Source: Saccharum officinarum
Taxonomy: Eukaryota; Streptophyta; Magnoliopsida; Poales; Poaceae
NCBI GenBank assembly: GCA_020631735.1
Contig: CM036188.1
Coordinates: forward strand, 15,294,214 to 15,358,213
Reading direction: 5' to 3'
Length of the DNA: 64,000 nt
Part shown: positions 22,790 through 34,305 of the stretch, in pieces
Layout of the letters: each line of letters starts with the position of its first letter
Position numbering within the stretch: position 1 is the stretch's first letter
Notes under the pieces: model-generated
What the model saw: the letters and a program-made list of their open reading frames with translations, nothing else
What the model was told of the DNA's origin: nothing
The model's database searches: none
Program-made: the position numbers and the translations under genes

Positions 22790-23381
22790 GTATTCACGAA
22801 TAATGAACTTGTCACTCCTACGACTAGGGCTTGTTGATTCACCCCTTGGTATCCATACAGATTGTCCCCTCCTGTATTGATGAGTTTAGATGACTCGCAA
22901 TGCTTCATCTTCTCTGTGTGACACTCTCAGATCCCTGGCAGACAAATGCTAGTCCAATATGATCAACTACTTGTTGCAGATATATTCACGGTGCTGATGA
23001 GCAAACCTTCATTGCAAGATATGGTATTTATTTAGACGAGTAAATGCATATAGAAATAGAAAAGCACCTACCAGCAATTGTCAATATACTATAGTACTGA
23101 TAAGAAAAAATAAGTAATCATCTCCAGCTTAATATATATATGGTATTGGCCAATTTTTTAATGGTCTCTTGTTCCACTCTATCTCAATGAAGTGTCCAAA
23201 CAACTCAAGCATATAGTTTTGGCCAAAAGAAAGAGGATAGATGGATGAATAGTAGAGCCGGAAAAACAGGCGCATGCATGATTTACGGAATTTGAGGCCA
23301 AAGGAAAATGGACACTAGATACATACCCAATGTGAGGGCCAACTGAAGCGCACATCCTGGCTAAGGTTTGAAACTTGTCCA
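22790..23381. repeat. Repeated module copy E, cut by the second gap
   Basis: Matches module A/C/D from gggtattcacgaataatgaac through cctaccagcaattgtcaat, ggccaaaagaaagagg and gtgagggccaactgaagcgc. It runs into the N gap where the exon-like block should begin. It is more diverged than A, C and D. Confidence 0.7.
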
Positions 23382-23481
23382 NNNNNNNNNNNNNNNNNNN
23401 NNNNNNNNNNNNNNNNNNNNNNNNNNNNNNNNNNNNNNNNNNNNNNNNNNNNNNNNNNNNNNNNNNNNNNNNNNNNNNNNN
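23382..23481. other. Assembly gap of 100 N
   Basis: Exactly 100 N. It falls within module copy E, at a place where near-identical module copies could confuse assembly. Confidence 0.99.
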
Positions 23482-23647
23482 TCATTTTACCCCAACACTC
23501 AAGCCCATGATCTCTAGAGGCTAATTCATTTATTCACTAATGGGTCTTAATGTCTATTTAGGCCTATTAGTTGGAGTGGTGGACGGTGCAACATCAATTT
23601 ATATTACTAGTTGATGTGAAGGTGAAGAGTTTTCCTCCCTATAGTTA

Positions 23648-24300
23648 TTGTACCTCCACCACATGGGCAAAGCACACAAACCTCATTCAATTGAATTTAA
23701 CTTGCTGCCTCCGGACCCGACGGTGATATTGACTCCGCTGCGGCTAGGGCGCCCGGCAAGTGGGTCCCACCCCAACCTGGTTGTGTCGGCGGCTAACGTG
23801 CTCGAGGTGTATGCCGTGAGGGCCGACGACGCGACGGGGGCGAGGATGTGGGGTATTCTTTGTTGACCGGCGCCGTCCTGCATGGGATCTCCGGGGCTCG
23901 ACTTGAGCTTGTGTGCTATTACAGGCTCCACGGTAACAATGAATCGATGGCTATGTTGTCGGATAGCACGGAGAATAGGCGAGACTCCATTGCGGTGACA
24001 TTTAAAGATGCAAAAATAGCATGTATGGAGTTTGATGACAGCACCAATGGCCTGCGAACAAGCTCAATGCATTGCTTTGAAGGCCCTGAATGGTTCCATC
24101 TGAAAAGGGGTAGGGAATCGTTTGCCTGGGGTCCTATCATAAAAGCGGATCCTCAAGGCAGATGTGTGTGCTGTGCTTGTTTATGGATTTCAGATGATAA
24201 TTTTGAAAGCAGCTCAGGTGGAGTTTGCTTGATGGTCTCCTTTTTCATCATGAAGTTCAGCTACCTGTTGGGCAGAGCTTAGTTGGAGAGGATGAACCTA
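23648..24300 (+). pseudogene. Broken N-terminal fragment of a CPSF160-like gene (mRNA 3'-end processing)
   Basis: CPSF160 is the large beta-propeller subunit of the nuclear cleavage and polyadenylation specificity factor. The translation shows HPNLVVSAANVLEVYAVRAD, then after a frameshift near 23,845 GISGARLELVCYYRLHGN, RRDSIAVTFKDAKI and SSMHCFEGPEWFHLKRGRES. A second frameshift near 24,155 follows, then VYGFQMIILKAAQ, about 60 unmatched bases (possibly a shortened intron ending in cag), and SLVGEDEPTRA. These match the order and spacing of the N-terminal roughly 200 residues of plant CPSF160 as I know the family; the full protein is about 1,440 residues. The first dozens of residues differ from the expected start. 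Everything downstream is missing. This is a captured or translocated gene fragment, not a working gene. Confidence 0.85.
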
Positions 24301-24651
24301 CACGAGCCGACGCCGCAGCAGCAGCCGCAGCCTTGCGTGAAGCCTCTCGCCTCTCCGCGTTCACGAATCACTGCCTAGCTCTTTGTCGAGGAAGCTGCAG
24401 TCCGCCTGCAGCCGTCGTACGTAATCTGCCACCGCTGCGACCGTCGTTGGAAGCCTCTCCTCCATCCATGACTCTTTGCCAAATTATACGTAGAGGTGAA
24501 GAAGCTACCGATTCCTTTTTCCTTTATCTCTTTGCTTTCCGTTGTTCAACCGGCCGAACGTTGCAGTGCAGGAACGTAGCCGACCGCCCAGTCAAGCCTC
24601 CCGTCTACCGTCTACGTCTCATCTCTTTGAACGTGAAAACCCTATAGCTAG
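24301..24651 (+). other. Unrelated leader-like exon fused to the CPSF160 fragment, ending in a strong donor
   Basis: Directly after the CPSF160 match (EDEPTRA) the sequence changes to a GC-rich, C/T-rich stretch beginning gacgccgcagcagcagccgc. It ends tatagctag|gtgagt, a consensus plant splice donor at 24,651. The frame 24,225-24,647 reads across the junction without a stop. Composition suggests a 5' leader or first exon of another gene. Its source is not recognised. Confidence 0.45.
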
Positions 24652-25455
24652 GTGAGTTTGCTTTGGACTACACTGTCGTCTCAATACACCGTGCGTGCCA
24701 GTATTTATCTTGCTTGATGGCATCACCAGGACATCACGATGACGCAGATTTGTATTGTGGCCGTTTTCTTTTAAAAACAAATTCAGAAATACACCGCACA
24801 AACTTAGCTTATTGTGTTGGATTCTTGTTGATATGCTGGCAGTGATGTTTAATATAGCTATTTCATGACATGTGTCTATGATTAAAATATTAATATTAAT
24901 TTGGTTAATGTGCATGTAAATATTTTCTAACTAAAAGCAACACATGGTTTAACGATTCGCCTTTACCATATCCACTGTTAACTTGATTAACCGCAACAGA
25001 AGTAGTTTCTAATTTATAATATGCTTAGCTTAAATACGTGTCCCATATAATTAGAGTAGATGTTCTCACATGTTTATTTATTTTTGTCAAATAAAGTTTA
25101 AATGAATTAAATAATATGAGAGATGTTCATTTATAAATAAAAAAATATGACTAGTTCAAACTTGATTTTCAATTAAAATATGATGTGAATAATCTGAATT
25201 AATGTCATTCTTATGGTTTTATTTAATTAAAATAATCAGGGTGTAGTTGTTTCTTTTATATAATATAAATAAATTCCCCAATAGTTGTTTTTCTATAACG
25301 ATAGTTCTGTTAACAGCTTCTTTTACGTTATCGTGATCATAGTAGTTAGCTAGCTTGATGACATCACATGATGTCATGGTATGATTTGTGGCCGTTTTTC
25401 TTTAGTAAAACAAATCTGAAATACAATAGAAATACGTATACACGTACAATCTTGT
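24652..25455. other. AT-rich non-coding stretch with an internal repeat
   Basis: It begins as a probable intron (gtgagt). Two segments resemble each other: about 24,710-24,800 and 25,345-25,440 share cttgatg-catcac and tgtggccgtttt-cttt plus an aaatacaa tail. No coding evidence. It ends where the LTR match begins. Confidence 0.4.
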
Positions 25456-27049
25456 TTGGGCCATATCTTTCACGTTTTAACTCTGATTTACCCGTTCAAG
25501 TTGCGTTAGGTTCGTATTTGCGAGTTCTACATATTAGTGTAGCTGTACAGTAGGTTTGGAAGATTTAATTTTCGAGTTTATATTAAAGTAATTATTTATT
25601 TATATTGTGATCTTTATGTCTGTGTGATCGTAGCAACGTGTAGGATAGTTTTGTAAGCTTTGCTAAATGTTTTTCTACTGTTGGTGTACTGTTCTAGTTG
25701 TATTTTTTATTTGCTTCGTGTATGTTTGCTCGGAATGTTTGTATGTTGATGCTTGGTGATCGAATTTAGACGGTGAGCAGTACTAGGACGATTAGGAGTA
25801 TTATTTTGAGCCGGACCAACAGTATCTAGCGGAGAACTTTGATCAAGGCAAGTATAACATGGGACCATCCTTGTTACCTATTCACTGAAATTATCATACA
25901 TATGCATGTGTCTTCCTTGACAACTATAGAGATTATAACTTAGCTATTGATATCTTGTTTCCTTATCACCTATGGGTTGTGCATTTGGATAGCTATTGCT
26001 AGTGCTTAATTATGAACAATGATCTTGTAATTTGATTAATGGATTAAGCAATCAACCATTAAGATGATTTTATTACTGTTGAAAAGGGGGCTAGAGCAAG
26101 GGGTTATATTGTTGCTCTGGTTTCTCTCCATAAGGACTTATCTGTACGTGGTCGTCCGGGATTGACAGTACAACTGTGAGGGCTATATGGCTCTGGCTCT
26201 AGTTGTTTAAGAGACCTTTTCTAGCTTGTTAGAGGTTACCCTTGTGGCGCAAATGGGGAAAAGCAGACTGTGGATCCCTGGGACTGGTTGTATCACACAG
26301 ACTGACTTCTGAAACCTAGCGGCCCTAACTTGTTAGACAAAGTTTTAAATGACTTTATATGATTTCCGGTGTTTTGGGCCTAGCTAACCCATGCATTTGG
26401 AAGTCATGACTCACAGTGAAAGTGTACACCTCTGCGCAGAGTTAAAAACTGGTATACTAGCCGTGCCCACGGATACGGGCGGCCTTGGAACATTTACAGA
26501 TAGATGATCACCATTGTTATATCATGCTTAATTACTGTTGATTATTATTATGCTCATGTTAATGCTATTCATTATCCTTATTACAATTGATTATTGGTTT
26601 GTTAATGGGAATTGGTTCATCTTGATGCTACTCAATTGCTAATTATATGATGATTAAAAGCTAAACGCAGTCAAACAGTGTCTAGCCTTTTGTGCCTCAT
26701 GAACCCTGTGTTGTACTTGTTGAGTTCGACATGGACTCACTCTTGCTATTCCCCACACCTCAGTGTGTAGTGAGGTGCTGCTTAGAAGAAGGATAAAGAG
26801 GTAGTGGAGTTTCCAGAAGTCTTTCAGAAGTGTTTGGCATACGGAGCCACCAGTCAGCCGTCCCTGAGAAGAATGGAGCCTGAAGTTTAGTCACCGTTCC
26901 GCGATACTCTGATGTAAGTGTTAATGTAGCTATGTATACGTTATATAATAACATTGTTTCTGATACTTTTTCATTCTGACATATGTGTGGACTTCCTGGG
27001 CACACATATGATTAGCCTGGTTTTGTTCTTTAGAAAACCGGGTGTGACA
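25456..27049 (+). mobile_element. 5' LTR of the non-autonomous element (5' part missing)
   Basis: Matches the solo LTR at 30,599-33,465 from ttaactctgatttacccgtt and gcgttaggttcgtatttgcg onward, including aagtgtacacctctgcgcag and gttcgacatggactcactc. It ends in aaaaccgggtgtgaca. The expected tgtaacaccc start and the promoter half are absent. The sequence left of 25,456 is unrelated. Confidence 0.8.
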
Positions 27050-27052
27050 GAG

Positions 27053-27064
27053 TGGTATCAGAGC
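27053..27064 (+). other. Primer-binding site (tRNA-Met type)
   Basis: tggtatcagagc begins three bases after the LTR end. It is complementary to the 3' end of initiator methionine tRNA, the standard primer of plant gypsy and copia elements. This fixes 27,049 as a 5' LTR boundary and the element's orientation as plus. Confidence 0.9.
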
Positions 27065-29667
27065 GGTGTTGACTGTAGGACGTATGCCAAGTAGCACTGG
27101 ACGTATTCTAAAACTCATTTTACTATAAAACTATTTTGTCATACCTTGACTCATTGATTTTGACTATTTCCTCTTCCTTATCTTGTTGTATCCCCTCCTT
27201 GATATAGCTTCCTTTGAGCTATTATTTCTTACTCCCTTGGATTTTGTTTTATGTTGTTTTTATTAAAATTTTTCTGATCTCATCTTGTTCTAAAGTTCGA
27301 TGGCCTTTCATCATCCATACTCTCCCTTAGGATGACCACCATTGTTGAAGAAGCACGTGTAGTACCGATGATGTGATGTATGCTTGTTTTGCTTGATGTG
27401 TTGCTTGTGTGTTACCTTGTTCTCGTGTTTCAAAGGTGGCTCGAAAGGTATAAATCTTGAGGAGTAGCTCGATCCATGTTAAGTGGGGTAGGTTTTAAGT
27501 AATACTCCGCATGCTGATTTCTATAGCAGTCTGCAATGTTTCTGTTATATCTCAAGATATGGACATGAGAAATTTATGAAATTTTACTAGGAATAACTAG
27601 ACTTCTGTATCTTTCCAAACCCATTGGACTTACCTTTTTATCTATTTTGAGCTAAGAGATATACCTGTTCTAAGTTGAGGTTACTGCACAGTCTGGAATT
27701 CTGGAACAGTTTTGGCTAAGCTTTGTTTTTTATTAATTTAATGACAGAAACCTGGAAAAGCGTTATTAATAAAAGTTGTAGATAATTTCATAAGCTTTCC
27801 AACCATGTAAAGATCATTTCATTTGGATCTTTGTAGCTCGAGTTATGCCAGATTTACTAAACTGTTAAAATTGGAATTCGCCCAGAAATTTTCTGCATTA
27901 CTTCCTTATCTTGTAAAAGTGAATATTCATTGGATATCTTTGAATCTCATTGATTTGCCTTGGATTCTTACATTAGAGATGATTATGGTTATCTAGTATA
28001 AAAGGAGATGCAAGTTACTTTGGTGTCCCTAGTTTCTTTTTCTTAAGGGGGTAGCAAAGTTGTGAGTGTTGCAAGATGAAGGTTTCGTATGTCCTAGTGC
28101 TTCACTTGGAAGAAGTGGTTATCTCTATGATTGGAAGTCTACTGTGTTGCTAGTGTTGTTTGCTTAGAATCAGTTCTTTGTTGGATCGTCCACAAGAAGC
28201 TCGGGTATTCATCAGGACTGGTCTTCACTTCAAGCTATCATCAGTTGGGAGTTCAACATTCAATTCAACATACTCTATACAAGTTAGCATGGACGACATA
28301 GGAAGGAGATGTTGGAAATCTATAGTTAGTTTCATGAAAACTTAGATGACATCACCCTATATCAAGTATGTTTAGTAAGTTTTAAGTGAAGGGAGTTTTC
28401 TACTTGGATAGGTATTCTCTAGTGGAGTTACTATGAAGAAGAGCTCAAGAGAGTTGAATGTGGAAAGCTCTTAAGGCCGTAAGTGTAGCATTTATTGGGA
28501 TTATAAGAGCGACATCTATGTGGATCACAATAATCTGAGGGATATCTTTGCTATGTTGGTTTTGAACATGTGGTATCATCGTCATTTGATCCTGATCAAG
28601 ATTTTTATGAATTGCAAAGTGTTGCATTCAATGACATTGCCTGGTGGAACAAGATCTTTTGTTAAGTGGGGTAGCATCTGTTGTCAACAACAGCAAGTCC
28701 TGAATATCTCAAGTGACGAGGCACGAAAAACTGAAGATCAAACTTTATCTTCCTTGTGATCTTTTGGCTATCCTCGATCCATGTCTTATATCTCATCAAC
28801 ACAAATCAAAGAAGCATGAAGACTTGAAGATTAGTGTTATCTATCTCTCTAATCTCTCTGAATCTCAAATTTATCTTATCCTGTCTTTTCAGAGCAGTCT
28901 ATCTTCCGTAGCTTATATCTCTATTTTTGGATGCCCAAAAATCATGAATAAATTCTGGACAATAGTAGACTTCAATATCTTTCTCTGACCGTAAGAACCA
29001 CCCTGATAGCTATTATGGTTTGGGAGTTATGAAAATCACAAGATGACACATCTGTGCTGTCAGCAACCTGGAATAGTTTCTGTTGTGCACAGTTTTCGAC
29101 TACCTTAACTGTAGAATCTGTAGAAGTGTTCTATAAGAAAGTTGTAGTAAATTTGATAAGCTTTCCAACGGTATAAGCTACAATATCATCGGATTCGTAG
29201 AACTTGAGTTATAATTGTATCTCTGCACTGCCATTTTTCTACTCGTGAGGAAGTGCAGGTTACTTGTTCTTGTATATGCTCATAAATTTCTTTGGGATGC
29301 CAGAAGGGCATGATGGTAGTTATCACTCAGAAACAAATGCAAGTTATTCTTTGGTGTTCTCTAGTTGATCTCTTCTTAAGAGGGGTTGCCAAACCAAAGA
29401 CGATACAAGATGAAGGATTTATACGTTCTATTTCGTCACCTGGAAGCATCAGCTATCTACATGATTGCAAAGTCACTATTGAGCGTAGGTATCTCTTCTC
29501 AGGGTGGGTAACATGTTGGAACCATCTACAAGGATCTTAAGAGTCTAAAGGATACCTTTACAAAGTTGGTTTTGAGCTTATGGCATCATCATTGGATAAT
29601 AGTTGATCAGAGAAGCGTGAAGATTTGCAGATCAACTTTATCTTTCTCCCTAGTTGGTTTTGACCTT
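27065..29667 (+). other. Non-coding interior of the LTR element
   Basis: About 2.6 kb without a reverse transcriptase, integrase, protease or gag motif in any frame. Largest open frames are 60-91 codons and lack recognisable motifs. Internal repetition is noted in the parent entry. Movement would depend on proteins from a related autonomous element. Confidence 0.65.
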
Positions 29668-30136
29668 TACAATTGATTATTGGTTTGTTAATGGGAATTG
29701 GTTCATCTTGATGCTACTCAATTGCTAATTATATGATGATTAAAAGCTAAACGCAGTCAAACAGTGTCTAGCCTTTTGTGCCTCATGAATCCTGTGTTGT
29801 ACTTGTTGAGTTCGACATGGACTCACTCTTGCTATTCCCCCACACCTCAGTGTGTAGTGAGGTGCTGCTTAGAAGAAGGATAAAGAGGTAGTGGAGTTTC
29901 CAGAAGTCTTTCAGAAGTGTTTGGCATACGAAGCCACCAGTCAGCCGTCCCTGAGAAGAATGGAGCCTGAAGTTTAGTCACCGTTTCGCGATACTCTGAT
30001 GTAAGTGTTAATATAGCTATGTATACGTTATATAATAATATTGTTTCTGATACTTTTTCATTCTGACATATGTGTGGACTTCCTGGGCACACATATGATT
30101 AGCCTGGTTTTGTTCTTTAGAAAACCGGGTGTGACA
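29668..30136 (+). mobile_element. 3' LTR fragment
   Basis: Corresponds base for base to 26,579-27,049 with few differences, starting ttacaattgattattggttt and ending aaaaccgggtgtgaca. The first part of the LTR and any polypurine tract are missing, so a deletion joined the interior directly to the last 470 bases. Confidence 0.85.
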
Positions 30137-30598
30137 TCAACAAAATCAATACCATAATATCTCCTTTCACTAGCTTCTACCAAATTCAGCGGAGTTCTAC
30201 ACTTGCGACCGTACAATGCTTTGAATGGGGCCATCTTAATATTCTCTTGATAACTATTATTGTACAAAAATTCAGCTAAAGGCAACCATTTCTTCTACAA
30301 ACCCTTGGACGAAATAACACACGCCCTCAATATATCTTCTAAGATTCTTAACTCGTTCAGTCTAACCTGACGTTTGGGGATGATAAGCGGAGCTTGTCAC
30401 TAGCTTGGTCCCCAAAAGATGGTGTAAGTGCTCCCAAAAACGAGAAGTGAACTACAGACGTCGGTTAGAAACAATAGTACGAGGGATTCTATGGAGTCAG
30501 ACTATCTGATTGAAATATAACTCAGCATAGTCAGTAGGACGATAGTCTGCTCGAACAGGAATAAAGTGAGCCGATTTGGTTAGATGGTCTACAGTTAC
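30137..30598 (-). pseudogene. Gypsy pol fragment, integrase C-terminal half
   Basis: The minus strand reads DHLTKSAHFIPV immediately beside the solo LTR, then AYHPQTSG and, in the frame 30,058-30,285, MPLAEFLYNNSYQENIKMAP and ALYGRKCRTPLNL. These are typical of the Ty3/gypsy integrase core and its tail. Several stops interrupt it. It is continuous in sense with the fragment at 33,466-34,077 once the solo LTR is ignored. On the left it is cut at 30,136 by the LTR element. Confidence 0.88.
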
Positions 30599-33465
30599 TG
30601 TAACACCCAAATTTTAGAGATAACAAAAATTGAAATGATTTAGATAACAAATAATGTCCAATTTAAAATAATAATAAAATAAATTTTGTGTTGCATTCAT
30701 GCTGTTGCATATATTTTATTGTGTGGTGCTGTATTTGTTTTATTTTATTTTATTTTGGAGTAGAATGTATTTGAAATATTTTTGGAAACAAGTAAATAAA
30801 AAAAAAGAGAAAAGGAGAAGCTTACCTATCTGGCGGCCTGGAAGCCTGCTATGCGGCCCGCTCCTCTTCTTAGCTTGGTGGGCCGATCGGCGGCATCATA
30901 GACGCGGCCCAACTCGGTGTCATGGCCCAGCTCGGCCCAGGGTCCGGCAGCTGCGCCTTCCTCTCTCTCTGAGTCGCTGTCCGGTGGGGTCCGCATGTCA
31001 TAAGCTTCTTCCTCCTCCCGTGTTCAAGCCGGACTTCGAACCGGAGGTGGACGCAACAACCGACTCGCAAATCCGGGATCTCCTATCCTTATACGGTCAC
31101 TTGAGGCTATAAATAGGAAGAGAGGATCTTCTAGTTTCCGTTTTTCAACTAAAACGTTAGGGTTGCCACAAGAAATCGGGTTTTTAGGGTTTAGGAGTTC
31201 GTCGGGTACGGTTGGTCGTCGGTGGGTCTTGCGGGACGGTGCGGGCTCGATTTCTTCGCGTTGGTGAGTTCGTCATCTCCTTCTCTTCCTCCCCGTGCTA
31301 TTCTTTTGGGTTGAGATGCTTTGGATTACGGTTTAGCGAGCTCGGGTGAACCGGCAATGGAGATCGCCGTTCTCTTCTTGCCGCGTTCTTTCCTCGTGCG
31401 GTTGTAGTTCTCCAAAACCGCGTAGATGGGTGCGGGTTGCCCTCCTCTCTCGATTGGACCTAGTTGCGGTTTGTTTGGCGGTCGGGAACGGCGGGGCCGA
31501 AACTCTCCGGCGAGGCGGCCATGGCGGGCATGGCGGCCGGCGGTCGGTGATGGAGAAGATGACTGGATTCTATACTGTAGACTTGCAGATGAACCCGAAC
31601 CGTCCGATTCGAGATCGATGGCCCAGATTAGAAGATACCCCTTCGCGGGTAAACTTTCTAAAGAGACCCTGTGGTTTTTAGTAAACAACCCGCGGTCCTT
31701 GGCGCATTCCAGGAGGTTACGCTTTTGTATTTTGAAAACGTATTTTCATCCGGTTAAATCAAAAATACGTTTTCAGCAATTTACAGTTTTGCCACTGGAA
31801 TTGTTTTAGTCATAAAATCTTCGTTTTAACTCCGATTTGATCCGTTCAAATTGCGTTAGGTTCGTATTTGCGAACTCTACATGTTAGTATAGTTTTACAG
31901 TTAGTTTTGATAATTTATTTTTCGAGTTTATAATTAAGTATTTATTTATCTATAGGAAATCTTAGAAAATTCATAACTTTTACGTTTTAACTCCGATTTT
32001 GGTGATCTTTGCGTCTGTGTGATCGTAGAAATGTGTAGAAGAGTTTTATAAACTTTTATTACTGTTTTGTTACTGTTGGTGTACTGTTCTAATTATATCT
32101 ATTTGTTTGCTTCGTGTATGTTTGATTGGATGCATGTATGTTGTTGATTGATGATCGAGTATAGAAGGTGAGCAGTACTTGGACGATTCGGAGTATTACT
32201 TTGAGCCAAGTCAGCAGTATCATTTGGAGAGCTTTGATCAAGGCAAGTATAACACAGGACTATCCTTGCTACCTATTCATCAAAATGATCATACATATGC
32301 ATGTGCTTACCTTGACAACCTTAGAGATTATAACTTAGTGCTTGATGTCTTGATTCCTTGTCAACCTTGGGTATGCATATGGGTAGCTATGGCTAGTGCT
32401 TAAACTAAGAACAATGATCTTGCAATATGATTAATGGATCAAGCAACCAATTATTAAGATGATTTAATTTTTGTTAAAAGGGGGCTAGAGCATGTGTATT
32501 ATTTTTGATGCTCTAGTTACTCTCCGTAAGGACTTATCTGTACGTGATCATCCGGGATATACAGTACAGCTATGAGGGCTATATGGCTCTGGCTCTAGTT
32601 GTTCAAGAGACCTTTTCTAGCTTGTTAGTGGTTACCTTAAATGGCGTAAGAATGGCTTGACACTTTGGGTGTAGTGCGAGCCCCTGGCCTAGTGTGTATA
32701 GGCTGCGGTTGTTGTGCCACAGGGAAGGGGGGTTCTACATCTGCCTGCCGAGTGAATCTAATGGCCCTAACTTGTTAGACGAACTCTTGAGTGGCTTTAT
32801 ATGGTTTTTGGGTGTTTGGGCTTGATCTCCCCACTCATTCGGAAATCATGACTCACAGTGAAAGTGTACACCTCTGCGCAGAGTTAAAAACTGGTATACT
32901 AGCCGTGCTCACGGATACGAGCGGCCTTGGAACATTTACAGATAGATGATCACCATTGTTATATCATGTTTAATTACTGTTGTTATTATTATGCTCTTGT
33001 TAATGTTATTCGTTATCATTATTGCAATTGATCATTGGTTCTTTAATGGGAAGTGGTTTATCTCGATGCTACTCAAATGAAAGTTATAAGATTAAAAGCT
33101 AACCGCAGTTAAACAGTGTCTAGCCATTTGAGCCTCATGAACCCTGTGTTATATTTGTTGAGTTCGACATGGACTCACTCTTGCTATTTCCACCATAACA
33201 GATGAAGATTATGATGAGGATTATCGTAATGAGTACTAGTCTTGGTGTCAACCAGTCAACCGTGTCCCTGTGTGGAGTTTCCGCTGGAGATTATTACTAG
33301 TTATTATTATTTATTGTTCAAGACTATGTTTTAAACATATATTCGTTATGTAATAAGCACTGTGATGATACTATGTAATTTGTCTGCTTATGTGTGCGAT
33401 CATGACCTGGGGCGCACATGAGTATTTTATGCATCCTATTTTTGTCCTTAAAAATGGGTGTGACA
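30599..33465 (+). mobile_element. Solo LTR of 2,867 bp with perfect 5-bp target duplication
   Basis: Starts tgtaacacccaaattttaga and ends aaaaatgggtgtgaca. It is flanked by gttac on both sides (30,594-30,598 and 33,466-33,470). No primer-binding site or interior follows. It interrupts the minus-strand gypsy integrase exactly between IWV and TVDHLTKSAHF. A GC-rich promoter half, a TATA box, and a half with ttaactccgatttgatccgt are shared with the LTRs at 25,456 and 51,851. Solo LTRs arise by recombination between the two LTRs of a full element. Confidence 0.95.
31108..31117 (+). promoter_or_regulatory. LTR TATA box
   Basis: ctataaatag lies after a GC-rich upstream block in the solo LTR and precedes an AG-rich leader. 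Position and sequence fit the LTR promoter. Activity is not implied. Confidence 0.6.
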
Positions 33466-34077
33466 GTTACCCAAATAGAGTCATGATTCTTAACAGTGGG
33501 AGGGAGTCTAACAATAAAATCCATACTTATTTCCTCCCATTTCCAAGCCAGAATAAAAAGTGGCTGAAGCAATCCAGCTTTCATGTGCACTGCTTTAACT
33601 CTACAGCAAATATCACACCTAGCAACATATGCAGCTATCTCTTTCCACATCTTGGTCAACAACGCTCGCCTTGCCAGGGTGATAGTGAACTTGGGCAACA
33701 ACGTTTGACTTACGACTTAAAGCATGGGCAACAACGTTCGCCTTGCCAGGGTGATAGTGAACTTGGAGATTATAATCCTTAATTAGCTCGAGCCATCTTC
33801 TTTGACGCATGTTCAACTCCGGTTGGGTGAAGATATATTTGAGACTTTTATGGTCAGTATAGATATTGCACATATTTTCATTAAATAATGTCGCCAGACT
33901 TTCAAAGCATGAGCAACTGCAGCGAGTTTTAAGTCATGCGTTGGATAATTCACCTCATGTTTCTGAAGTTGGTGAGAGGTATAAGCAATCACTCGGCCTT
34001 CCTACATAAAAACAGCTCCCAAACCTATGCCTGATGTATCACAGTACACATCAAAAGGTTTCTCGATATCTGGTTGC
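33466..34077 (-). pseudogene. Gypsy pol fragment, RNase H and integrase N-terminal half
   Basis: The minus strand begins with PDIEKPFDVYCDTSGIGLGA and [18 protein letters not shown], the Ty3/gypsy RNase H. Then come [20 protein letters not shown] and [18 protein letters not shown]. An anomalous repeat of the HYHPGKA block follows. The reading jumps to [20 protein letters not shown] (zinc-binding part of integrase) and ISMDFIVRLPPT (start of the core). About 60-70 residues expected between RNase H and the integrase zinc finger are missing. Frameshifts are present. The fragment ends abruptly at 34,077, where the duplicated segment begins. Confidence 0.9.
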
Positions 34078-34217
34078 GCATTGACTCTGTATTTTCCTTG
34101 AGTGACATATACACATTCATTGGAAAAAATAGCATCTATTTTCTAAATGCATATGTTCTTACAAAAGCACTCTATATTTTGACAGAGGACAAGTACATAA
34201 TATTTTGGGATGTTCAT

Positions 34218-34305
34218 ATGATTGAAGGACGAAGAACAACATTTCAGATGATTGAAGGAAGAGAACAACATTTGAGATGATCGAAGGACGAAGAACAACA
34301 TTTTT
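34218..34305. repeat. Minisatellite, three copies of about 30 bp (copy A)
   Basis: The unit atgattgaaggacgaagaac followed by aacatttcag occurs three times with small changes. The same array is at 37,258-37,345 in copy B. Confidence 0.85.

Larger units (their letters stand above)
25456..30136 (+). mobile_element. Non-autonomous LTR retrotransposon, truncated at both LTRs
   Basis: The 5' LTR (3' part only) ends at 27,049, followed by a primer-binding site. An interior of about 2.6 kb (27,065-29,667) lacks any gag or pol match. A 3' LTR fragment of about 470 bases ends at 30,136. The interior contains related blocks (near 28,050-28,760 and 29,360-29,640, with gcaagatgaaggtttcgtat / acaagatgaaggatttatac and tatgttggttttgaacatgtgg-like words), so it is partly built from internal duplications. 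The two LTR tails differ by about five substitutions and one indel over 470 bases when compared by eye, so insertion was fairly recent. Confidence 0.8.

Noticed and set aside
34218..34305. Short direct repeats resembling a CRISPR array
   Set aside because: Three adjoining degenerate 30-bp units without spacers, in a plant transposon: a minisatellite.
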